NCBI GenBank assembly: GCA_013314715.1
Contig: JABUFC010000031.1
Coordinates: 1 to 40,771, forward strand
DNA from: Bacteroidales bacterium
GTDB taxonomy: Bacteria; Bacteroidota; Bacteroidia; Bacteroidales; GWA2-32-17
Direction: 5' to 3'
Length of the DNA: 40,771 bases
Position 1 is the stretch's first letter. Every line of letters starts with the position of its first letter. Positions 33,997-40,771 of this stretch are shown one piece after another. The notes under the pieces were generated by a model, which saw only the letters and a list, made by a program, of their open reading frames with translations, ran no database searches and was not told where the DNA came from. The translations under genes were made by a program, and so were the position numbers.

Positions 33997-35664
33997 ATGA
34001 TACCCAAAAAGTGGTTTACATTCATAGCGATTATAGTTATAGTATTGTATGCACATACATTACATTTTCCACATTTGCTTTATTGGGACAATGCTAATTA
34101 TTCTTATACGCATCATCCAATTATTCAACAACTTAACATCAATCATCTTATTTCATATTTTACACAAAGCTTCGACAACCATTACCATCCTTTAACACTC
34201 ATAAGCCTTTCAGTTGATTATTCATTGGGGCATGGAAAGCCCATTTATTTTAGACTTACAAACCTTATCTTATATATTGGAATTGTTTTATTTCTTTTCG
34301 TTTTTATTTTAAAACTATTAAAAAACTTAAAGGCAACTTTATTTGTAACGCTTTTTTATGCTATTCATCCTTTTAATGTGGAATCGATTGTTTGGATTTC
34401 TGAGCGTAAAAATTTACTTTTTATGTTTTTTCTTTTACCGTCGCTTATATATTATATAAGGTATATTGAAGAGCCAAAACGGAAATATATTGGCATTAGT
34501 TGCTTTTTTTTCATTTTAAGCTTATTATCAAAATCGCAAGGCTTACCGCTAGTGGGATTACTATTTATTGTTGATTATATAAAACAAAGGTCATTTAATA
34601 AATATTTATTTTTTGAAAAAATACCATACTTAGTTATAGGAACTATTTTTTTGTTTTTTATGTTTTATTTTCATGTTCCAGAAAACTTTGTTAGAACCCA
34701 TCCTCACCAATTTAGCGATTATTTTTTTAGTGGCTTTCGTAATATCTTTTTTTATATCTATAAAACTTTTATCCCCTTTAATTTTTCACCATTTTACCCG
34801 TATCCACAAAATCCAACTGCATCTTATTGGTATTTTCCTTTATTGTTTATTTTGATTTTATTCTTATTATTAAAATATTTTAAAACGAATCGTCTTTTTA
34901 TAGCAGGTATTGCATTTTATATAATTAGTATTTTCCCATTGTTAAAGTTTTTTTCTATTCCTTATGGAAACTATATAGCAGCCGACCGTCATATGATATT
35001 GCCTCTCATAGGATTATCTGTTGTAGCATGGAGTATTATAGAACAAAAAGCTAACAGACCCTTTTTAAAATATACTTACTTTGCCTTTCTTTTAATATTA
35101 TTTATTTCTACTTATTATTATAGCTCACAATGGCAGAATAGTAAACACTTTTATAGTTATTTAATTAAACAATACCCTCAAGTTATTTCGGGTTGGGGCA
35201 ACAGAGGTCGTCTCTTTTTAAAAGAACATAAATATAAACTTGCTATTCAAGATTTTAAACAAGCATTAAAATTAAAATCGGACAATTCCAATTTAAATAT
35301 AAATCTAGGCTTAGCTTATGTTCATTTAAATCAATTTGACAGTGCTTATTATTACTTTTCAGAAGCAATTCGCTGCGATTCGAGCAATTTTAAAGCTTAT
35401 AGCAACCGGGCCTTAACCTTAATCAAACTAAATAAACCCAACGAAGCTTTAATAGACATAACCAGTTGTGTAATTTTACAACCCAATTTTGCTGAGGGTT
35501 GGTTTAATAAGGCTTTAATAGAATTTAGACTTCATTATTACCAGCAAGCCATCGAAAGTTTGAAGCAATCTCGAAATTTAAAAATGGATGAGCGTAAAAT
35601 TGTTTTACTAGAAGAACAAATAACTTCAGAAATGAAAAAATTAAATCATTCTTCTTTTTATTAA
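33997..35664 (+). CDS. TMTC-like GT-C membrane protein with C-terminal TPRs
   Basis: A 555-aa protein with about ten membrane helices (~1-385) followed by about four tetratricopeptide repeats (~395-535). The membrane part resembles eukaryotic TMTC O-mannosyltransferases and their bacterial relatives. It has WDN near residue 29 (where TMTCs have WDD), HYHPLTLISLSVDY (~65-78), HPFNVESIVWISERKNLLF (~126-144) and a later LLSKSQG. It may transfer a lipid-linked sugar to surface proteins, with the TPRs binding acceptors; this is inferred from the fold. Its stop codon shares the bases TTAA with that of the convergent queG gene. Confidence 0.82.
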   Translation: MIPKKWFTFIAIIVIVLYAHTLHFPHLLYWDNANYSYTHHPIIQQLNINHLISYFTQSFDNHYHPLTLISLSVDYSLGHGKPIYFRLTNLILYIGIVLFLFVFILKLLKNLKATLFVTLFYAIHPFNVESIVWISERKNLLFMFFLLPSLIYYIRYIEEPKRKYIGISCFFFILSLLSKSQGLPLVGLLFIVDYIKQRSFNKYLFFEKIPYLVIGTIFLFFMFYFHVPENFVRTHPHQFSDYFFSGFRNIFFYIYKTFIPFNFSPFYPYPQNPTASYWYFPLLFILILFLLLKYFKTNRLFIAGIAFYIISIFPLLKFFSIPYGNYIAADRHMILPLIGLSVVAWSIIEQKANRPFLKYTYFAFLLILFISTYYYSSQWQNSKHFYSYLIKQYPQVISGWGNRGRLFLKEHKYKLAIQDFKQALKLKSDNSNLNINLGLAYVHLNQFDSAYYYFSEAIRCDSSNFKAYSNRALTLIKLNKPNEALIDITSCVILQPNFAEGWFNKALIEFRLHYYQQAIESLKQSRNLKMDERKIVLLEEQITSEMKKLNHSSFY

Positions 35665-36593
35665 TTTTCAAAAAGATTATTTTTTACTGCATCAATATTT
35701 CTCCTTAATGCTCTTAAACCTATTCTACTAATAGGAGTTTTAGATAAAAATTTCTTAAAACGTCCTGTTGTAATGGTAAGCCATTCGTCATTTGTCCAAT
35801 AGACATGTGGTTGAAGCTTAAAAAAATAATTTTGCTGAGCACTAACACGTTTATTAAATGGACAGACTAATTGACAGATATCACATCCGGCAATATAATA
35901 AGTAGAGTTTTTATGGGGCAATTGAGGGTCTTTATTTTCTAGTGTTAAGTATGAAACACATTTAGCCGCATTAATTATTTTAGGTTCAACAATAGCGTTA
36001 GTTGGACAAGAATTTATACAAATATTACAATTGGTTGGGCATTGCAAATTTAACGCACGATCATATTCAAGCTCCACATTTAGCGCAATACCACCTATAA
36101 CCACCCATGACCCCAATTCGGGATGAATTAAAAGCCCATGCTTACCAATCCACCCTAATCCAGCCGAAACCGCATACGATTTTTCAAATATAGGAGATGT
36201 ATCGCAAAAAATATTTCCATCTATATTATTGGATATATTAGCTTTGATATAATTAAGCAATTCGGCTAATTTCGATTTAACTATATAATGATAATCGTTT
36301 GAAAAAGTATAGTAAGCAATTTTAAATTTTGAGTAATTTGTTTTTATTTCTGGAAGATAGAAGGCTAAAACAATAATAATTGATTTTGTTCCTGGAAATA
36401 AAAGTTGAATATCACGACGTTGTTCAATTGTATTTTTCAGATAATGTAACGAAGCATGATAACCATTTTTTAAATATAACTCAAGTGCTGCCTTATCAAA
36501 TTCTTTTAACTCTGGTTGAGCAATACCAATTGCATTAAAACCCAACGAGAGTGCTTTTTGCTTAATAAGCCTCGTCCATTGAGTTTTTTCCAT
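35661..36593 (-). CDS. queG: Epoxyqueuosine reductase
   Basis: A 310-aa cobalamin- and iron-sulfur-dependent enzyme for the last step of queuosine synthesis in tRNA (epoxyqueuosine to queuosine). The two [4Fe-4S] clusters are fully served: Cys 185, 189, 192, 196, 212, 237, 240 and 244. The GWIGKHGLLIHPELGSW segment (147-163) and the Asp of DTSP (131) are also conserved. A GTG at 36608 would overlap lpxA; the ATG at 36593, four bases after the lpxA stop, is preferred. It is the third gene of the lipid A operon. The reason for that linkage is unclear. Confidence 0.95.
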   Translation of the reverse strand: MEKTQWTRLIKQKALSLGFNAIGIAQPELKEFDKAALELYLKNGYHASLHYLKNTIEQRRDIQLLFPGTKSIIIVLAFYLPEIKTNYSKFKIAYYTFSNDYHYIVKSKLAELLNYIKANISNNIDGNIFCDTSPIFEKSYAVSAGLGWIGKHGLLIHPELGSWVVIGGIALNVELEYDRALNLQCPTNCNICINSCPTNAIVEPKIINAAKCVSYLTLENKDPQLPHKNSTYYIAGCDICQLVCPFNKRVSAQQNYFFKLQPHVYWTNDEWLTITTGRFKKFLSKTPISRIGLRALRRNIDAVKNNLFEN

Positions 36594-36597
36594 GAAA

Positions 36598-37398
36598 CTA
36601 AAACTCACCGTTAGATCTTCCTGCCATATAGCCCCTCATTATTCCACGTGTTGAATTGCGAATGAACATAATAATATCATCACGTTCTTTCGATACGGGC
36701 AATTCTTTCTCAATATATTCGAGTGCTTGCGAAATATTTAGATTACGTAAATACAAATAACGATAAATTTCTTGAATTTGTTGAATTTGTTCGTTGGTAT
36801 AATTTCTTCGTCTTAAACCAATAGAATTAACTCCTACATAACTCAATGGTTCACGAGCAGCCTTTACAAAAGGTGGCACATCTTTTCGAACTAAACTACC
36901 TCCCGAAATATAGCAATGAGCTCCTATTTTTACAAATTGGTGAACAGCTACTAATCCGCCTAAATTTGCAAAATCTTCAATTTCAACATGTCCGGCCAAA
37001 GTGGTATTATTGGCTAAAATACAATTATTTCCGACTATACAATCGTGTGCAACATGAACATAAGCCATAAGCAAACAATTACTACCAACTACTGTTTTAT
37101 AACTGGCTTTGGTACCACGATTGATGGTTACAAATTCTCTTATCATGGTATTGTCGCCAATTATAGCTACAGTATTTTCGCCGGTAAACTTTAGATCTTG
37201 TGGTACTGCTGAAATAACTGCACCCGGGTATATTTTGCAATTTTTACCGATACGTGCACCCTCCATAATTACAGCATTCGAACCTATCCAAGTTCCCTCG
37301 CCTATTTCTACATTTTTTTCAATAGTAACAAAGGGATCGATAATTACGTTATCAGCAATTTTTGCTTCAGGATGAATATATGCTAATGGTTGCTTCAT
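36598..37398 (-). CDS. lpxA: UDP-N-acetylglucosamine O-acyltransferase
   Basis: A 266-aa trimeric hexapeptide-repeat acyltransferase for the first step of lipid A synthesis. The catalytic His is in AHDC (H118), followed by NNTTLAGHVEIEDFANLGG and HQFVKIG, with the helical C-terminus typical of LpxA (GLRRRNYTNEQIQQI). It lies 18 bases after lpxC-fabZ, and together they form the usual Bacteroidota early lipid A unit. Complete and unremarkable. Confidence 0.96.
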   Translation of the reverse strand: MKQPLAYIHPEAKIADNVIIDPFVTIEKNVEIGEGTWIGSNAVIMEGARIGKNCKIYPGAVISAVPQDLKFTGENTVAIIGDNTMIREFVTINRGTKASYKTVVGSNCLLMAYVHVAHDCIVGNNCILANNTTLAGHVEIEDFANLGGLVAVHQFVKIGAHCYISGGSLVRKDVPPFVKAAREPLSYVGVNSIGLRRRNYTNEQIQQIQEIYRYLYLRNLNISQALEYIEKELPVSKERDDIIMFIRNSTRGIMRGYMAGRSNGEF

Positions 37399-37416
37399 AC
37401 TATTATGAAATTATAA

Positions 37417-38817
37417 TTATTCTTTTTTTGCAATTTGTGCCGTTAATAAACCTTCGGTAACAACAGTTTCACCGACAAAAGCAGTCCCTTTCATAGTAGC
37501 AATACCACGACGAACAGGACTCATCAACTCTAACTTGAAAACCAATGTATCACCTGGAATTACTTTTTTCTTAAAACGAACTTGTTCTATTCTTAAAAAG
37601 TAAGTAGCATAATTTTCTGGATCTGGAACGGAATTTAACACTAATATACCACCTACTTGTGCCATTGCTTCAACAATAAGTACTCCGGGCATAACAGGCT
37701 CATTAGGAAAATGACCAACAAAAAAACCTTCGTTATAAGTTACATTTTTTAACCCTATAACACTATTTTCGTCTATTTTCAATATTTTATCAACTAATAA
37801 AAAGGGATAGCGATGGGGTAAGCGTTTTTGAATTTCGGCAATATCCATTATAGGTTTGGCATAAATATCAATAATTGGTAATGCTGGTTTGTTTTTTTCT
37901 TTACGAATAATTTGCGTAAGATATTTAGCAAATTCAACATTGGCTTTATGCCCTGGTTTTTTGGCAAATATCTTTCCCTTGATAGGCATTCCCACTAACG
38001 ATATGTCGCCAATAAAATCGAGTAGTTTATGTCGTGCTAATTCGTTCGAAAAATGTAATGAAGTGTTGTTTAAAAGTCCTAACTCGGGTTCATATTCAAG
38101 ATGAGGTTTGTTTAAAACATCAGCTATTTTATTAACCTCTTCTTTGGTTAATTTTTTGTCAACTACTACAATAGCATTATTAAGATCGCCTCCTTTTACC
38201 AAACCATTTTGAGCTAAATATTCTAGTTCATGTAAAAAAACAAATGTTCTACAAGAAGCTAATTCCGTTTTGTAAAAAGGTAAAGAAGTTAAAGTTGCAT
38301 ACTGATTGTTTACAATCTCAGACGGATAATCAATTAAAACAGTAGCATTAAATTCATCATCGGGCAAAGCTATAAATTCGCTACCTGTATCGGCAAAAGT
38401 AAAATTTATAGGTTGTTTTATCTCAAAAAAAGTTTTAGGTTCGTCTTGTTCGAATATTCCAACATTTTCAATTCCATTTACGAATGCAATAGAACTTCCA
38501 TCCATAATGGGGACTTCTTCGCCCGATATTTCAATAAGCAGATTGTCTATTTCCGAGCCATAAATTGCACTTAATAAATGTTCAACCGTATGAACCGTTA
38601 CTCCATTTTCGGTCAACGAAGTTCCACGTGAGGTATGGCTTACATTATCGACATGACATTTTATAATAGGGTTACCATCTATATCTACACGCTGAAAAAT
38701 AATGCCATGATTTACTGGAGCAGGTTTAAGAGTAATGTTACATATAGAACCTGTATGCAAACCATTTCCAGAAAAAGAAACGGGCATTTTTACAGTTCGC
38801 TGCATTTTTCCTATCAT
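37417..38817 (-). CDS. lpxC: LpxC-FabZ fusion (UDP-3-O-acyl-GlcNAc deacetylase / hydroxyacyl-ACP dehydratase)
   Basis: A 466-aa bifunctional protein. Residues 1-~310 are LpxC, the zinc deacetylase and committed lipid A step: the zinc ligands are H80 in HTVEHLL and H263/D267 in ARHKLLDFIGD, and H290 follows. Residues ~320-466 are FabZ: LPHRYPFLLVD (333-343), catalytic H369 in GHFPNEPVMPG and E383 in VEAMAQ. This fusion is characteristic of Bacteroidota and balances lipid A against fatty-acid synthesis, which compete for hydroxyacyl-ACP. First gene of the operon, with its own promoter. An alternative start is at Met5. Confidence 0.97.
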   Translation of the reverse strand: MIGKMQRTVKMPVSFSGNGLHTGSICNITLKPAPVNHGIIFQRVDIDGNPIIKCHVDNVSHTSRGTSLTENGVTVHTVEHLLSAIYGSEIDNLLIEISGEEVPIMDGSSIAFVNGIENVGIFEQDEPKTFFEIKQPINFTFADTGSEFIALPDDEFNATVLIDYPSEIVNNQYATLTSLPFYKTELASCRTFVFLHELEYLAQNGLVKGGDLNNAIVVVDKKLTKEEVNKIADVLNKPHLEYEPELGLLNNTSLHFSNELARHKLLDFIGDISLVGMPIKGKIFAKKPGHKANVEFAKYLTQIIRKEKNKPALPIIDIYAKPIMDIAEIQKRLPHRYPFLLVDKILKIDENSVIGLKNVTYNEGFFVGHFPNEPVMPGVLIVEAMAQVGGILVLNSVPDPENYATYFLRIEQVRFKKKVIPGDTLVFKLELMSPVRRGIATMKGTAFVGETVVTEGLLTAQIAKKE

Positions 38818-38842
38818 GATAAAATTTTTTAAAAAAGTGGCA

Positions 38843-38872
38843 CAAAGATAGGTTAATCATATTGATTTTCAA
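38843..38872 (-). promoter_or_regulatory. Promoter of the lpxC/fabZ-lpxA-queG operon
   Basis: On the minus strand: -33 TTG (38872-38870), a 19-base spacer and -7 box TATCTTTG (38850-38843). Predicted start near 38836, about 20 bases before the ATG at 38817. Confidence 0.7.
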
Positions 38873-38894
38873 AACAAATTTTACATATAATCTA

Positions 38895-40034
38895 TTATTT
38901 CATAAAATGCATCATTTTTCTTAATTGTGCTCTGGTTAGTCGATGTATCATACCTGTAGGTTTATTTTTCATTAAAAGCGATTCAAATGTTTTTTGCTGA
39001 TTTAGATCTAAATTTAAATCATTAAATCGAATCGGGCAATTTATTGCTAGGAAAAAGTCTTCTATTTGCTTAATCGTTTTTGAAGTTGTTTTTATACCCC
39101 ACCATTCATTTCCAAGCCATATTATCCGCTGATTTAATTTACGACGATGCAATTTTAACCAAGCAGGATAAACAACAGAAAGACTGGCACCATGAGGAAT
39201 ATCAAATAATACCGATAAATGATGAGCTACGTCGTGAACACCCCAATCGCCCGACTTTCTACCATGAAATGTAATCCCATTTAAAGCACAGGTAGATGCC
39301 CACATCATGCGTTCACGTAATTCATAATTTTGCAAATCGCTTAAGAGTAGCTCTGCTATTTGGCTAACTTCTTTTAATACACTTATCACAAAACGGTCAG
39401 AAAGCAGAGCATTACCATCGCCAAAATAAGCTTCTAACAAGTGGGCAACAATATCGGCTAAACCATAAGCAGTATATTCTTTAGATACAGTTAAGGTGTA
39501 AGTTGGGTCGCAAATAGATATAGTTGGATAAGTAAAAGGCGAACCAAAACCAAGTTTTTCGTTAGTTTCGTTATTTTGTAAAACAGCAAAAGGATTCATT
39601 TCTGAACCGGTTGCCGCTAATGTTAAAACGGTGATAATGGGCAAAGCATGTGTTGGTTTTTCTTTACCTTTCATTACATTCCAAGGGTCGTTATTCTTTG
39701 GAATGCACAAGGCTATTATTTTGGCAGAATCAATAACACTGCCTCCTCCGACAGCTATTACCATATCTACTTTTTCTTTAATCCCCAAGGCAATTGCTTC
39801 TCGCACTTCTTCAACACGAGGATTAGGTTTTATACCCCAAAATTCAACAAAACGAATCTGGGCTTTTATTAATTGAGCTATCACATCATCATAAGCTCCA
39901 TTCGCTTTTGCAGACTTACCACCAAAAACTAATAAAGCCTTTTGCCCAATTCGTGGCAAATGCTTCGATAAATATTCTATACTTTGCTTTCCAAAAAACA
40001 ATTTGGTAGGATTATAGGCTATAAATGTTTCCAT
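38895..40034 (-). CDS. Iron-containing alcohol dehydrogenase (YqhD/BdhA-like)
   Basis: A 379-aa type III alcohol dehydrogenase. The N-terminal nucleotide-binding domain has GGGSVIDSAK (96-105), and the metal ligands fall at D194, H198, H267 and H281, the same numbers as in E. coli YqhD, its closest recognisable relative. Such enzymes reduce aldehydes with NAD(P)H, in fermentation or detoxification of lipid-derived aldehydes. Which cofactor is used cannot be read with confidence. It is a single gene, convergent with nothing, 77 bases downstream of which lpxC starts on the same strand. Confidence 0.93.
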   Translation of the reverse strand: METFIAYNPTKLFFGKQSIEYLSKHLPRIGQKALLVFGGKSAKANGAYDDVIAQLIKAQIRFVEFWGIKPNPRVEEVREAIALGIKEKVDMVIAVGGGSVIDSAKIIALCIPKNNDPWNVMKGKEKPTHALPIITVLTLAATGSEMNPFAVLQNNETNEKLGFGSPFTYPTISICDPTYTLTVSKEYTAYGLADIVAHLLEAYFGDGNALLSDRFVISVLKEVSQIAELLLSDLQNYELRERMMWASTCALNGITFHGRKSGDWGVHDVAHHLSVLFDIPHGASLSVVYPAWLKLHRRKLNQRIIWLGNEWWGIKTTSKTIKQIEDFFLAINCPIRFNDLNLDLNQQKTFESLLMKNKPTGMIHRLTRAQLRKMMHFMK

Positions 40035-40050
40035 AAATATTTTTTTTAAA

Positions 40051-40071
40051 ATTAGAAATTCTTTTTCTAAT
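40051..40071. promoter_or_regulatory. Inverted repeat between the alcohol dehydrogenase and TM2 genes
   Basis: Perfect eight-base arms ATTAGAAA (40051-40058) and TTTCTAAT (40064-40071) are separated by five bases, in the short gap between two divergent genes. It would suit an operator for a dimeric repressor. An AACTTTTG box with one mismatch to TAnnTTTG follows at 40079-40086. Confidence 0.4.
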
Positions 40072-40128
40072 AAAACGAAACTTTTGTATTATTACTTTAG
40101 TATAAAGTATTGTAAATTGTTAAAACTT

Positions 40129-40689
40129 ATGCTTATGAAAAAACTATCTATTTTTTTATTTTTTGGTGTTTCGATAGCCTTGTTGCTTCAAACATCGTGC
40201 AGCATTGAAAAACGTCATTATCGTCCAGGTTTTTATGTAAATAATGGCTCTAATAAAAATACCAAAGGAACAATGGTTGAAAAGAAAGCCAGTCCTGCTG
40301 TAGCTATTAACAACACTGTTGCTGAAGTACAAAGCGAACCAATGACCGAAGCCAACGCTCAGCCTATTTTCCATCAAAAAGCCGAAGAACATTTGGTGAT
40401 CACTACACAAACCGCCTTTGCTCACAAAGCTAACCCTTCAAAAACGGAGGCTAATGTAGAAGCAAAGCAAATAAACAAAAGCGAAGCCATCAAAGCATTA
40501 AAACAAAATGCGAAAGCCTTAGCTTTTTATGCACAATCGCATAAAAACAAAGGAGGTGGAGGCGAACAAATTGTTGCACTTTTACTCTGCTTCTTTTTAG
40601 GATTCCTTGGCATTCATAGCTTTTATTTAGGGAACAAGAAAAAGGGAGTCCTTTGCAAGGCTATTAACATGCAAATATGTGATTGTTAA
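40129..40689 (+). pseudogene. TM2-domain lipoprotein gene, 3' end disrupted by an IS-like element
   Basis: The protein begins MLMKKLSIFLFFGVSIALLL with a Bacteroidota-style lipoprotein signal (…TSC at ~23-25, then SIEKRHYRPGFYVN). A low-complexity linker follows, and then the start of a TM2 domain: IVALLLCFFLGFLGIHSFYLGNKKKG. The domain should continue with a second helix and its DLI/R turn. Instead the frame runs into the 126-bp repeat at 40646 and stops at 40687-40689 after eleven to twelve foreign codons. The open frame extends upstream to 40084, but a non-ATG start there is unlikely. MKK at 40135 is an alternative. The rest of the gene may lie beyond the window, after the element. Confidence 0.78.
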
Positions 40690-40771
40690 TAACTTATTGA
40701 TGTTTTTATTTAAAATTCCAGAAATAATGGTTATTTTAGCGTTATGAAATTAGAAAAATCAGGAAATATGA
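40646..40771 (+). mobile_element. IS-like element, left end (continues past the window)
   Basis: This is the second copy of the 126-bp segment at 15436-15561, with five mismatches. It carries the same GAGTCCTTTGCAAGGCT start, inverted repeat (40662-40669 with 40684-40691) and ATG (40744) opening MKLEKSGN. Here it interrupts a TM2-domain gene, which marks its left edge within a base or two. The transposase, if any, would lie beyond base 40771. Confidence 0.72.

Noticed and set aside
36594-36608. GTG start for queG overlapping lpxA
   Set aside because: An ATG four bases after the lpxA stop gives the typical QueG N-terminus.

Overview
The window is AT-rich DNA from a member of the Bacteroidota, most likely an uncultured Bacteroidia/Bacteroidales-like organism. 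Four things point there. Seven secreted proteins end in type IX secretion (T9SS) type A sorting domains. LpxC is fused to FabZ. A TonB-dependent receptor carries an N-terminal carboxypeptidase-regulatory-like domain. Perfect matches to the Bacteroidota promoter box TAnnTTTG lie just upstream of nine genes. I see no rRNA, tRNA or CRISPR array.

Layout. 1-3297 is housekeeping: the 3' end of a SpoIIE/PP2C phosphatase, a DUF2752 protein with a secreted partner, yraN-dtd, and a YbhN/AglD-type flippase-like membrane protein. 3346-5697 is a secreted M1 aminopeptidase. 5990-15413 looks like an accessory island: a seven-TM AraC-type regulator, two tandem right-handed beta-helix proteins and a secreted GH3 glycosidase-like protein. 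It is very AT-rich and is bracketed by a 16-bp direct repeat (5855 and 15559). 15414-15941 is a 528-bp gene-poor stretch holding a 126-bp IS-like end and a palindromic repeat. 15942-21576 is a six-gene surface-polysaccharide operon: wbpD-, wbpB- and wbpA/wbpO-like genes, galE, rfbB and a cpsB/ywqE-type phosphatase. It closes with a bidirectional terminator. 21659-24870 (minus strand) holds a LamG-like secreted protein, a HIT protein, greA and a PorV/PorQ-family outer membrane protein. That last gene is the third gene of an operon with a 1397-aa T9SS protein and a TonB-dependent receptor (down from 32733). 32959-33834 is a PCMD-like T9SS protein, and 33997-35664 a TMTC-like membrane protein with TPRs. 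35661-38817 (minus) is lpxC/fabZ-lpxA-queG, followed by a YqhD-like iron alcohol dehydrogenase. The window ends in a TM2-domain lipoprotein gene cut off by a second copy of the 126-bp IS-like end.

How it fits together. The window is dominated by cell-envelope functions: lipid A synthesis, nucleotide-sugar synthesis for a polysaccharide containing a diamino-uronic acid, T9SS cargo, and an outer-membrane receptor/cargo/PorV-like module. The most interesting leads are: (1) paired 11-bp direct repeats, 21 bp apart, beside the AraC-type gene, upstream of a promoter with a good -7 box but no -33 box; (2) the flanked island itself; (3) the receptor/giant T9SS protein/PorV-like operon; (4) an intrinsic-terminator-like hairpin between the greA promoter and greA; (5) a two-copy IS-like end, one copy of which breaks a gene; (6) a GH3 protein with altered KH-motif residues.
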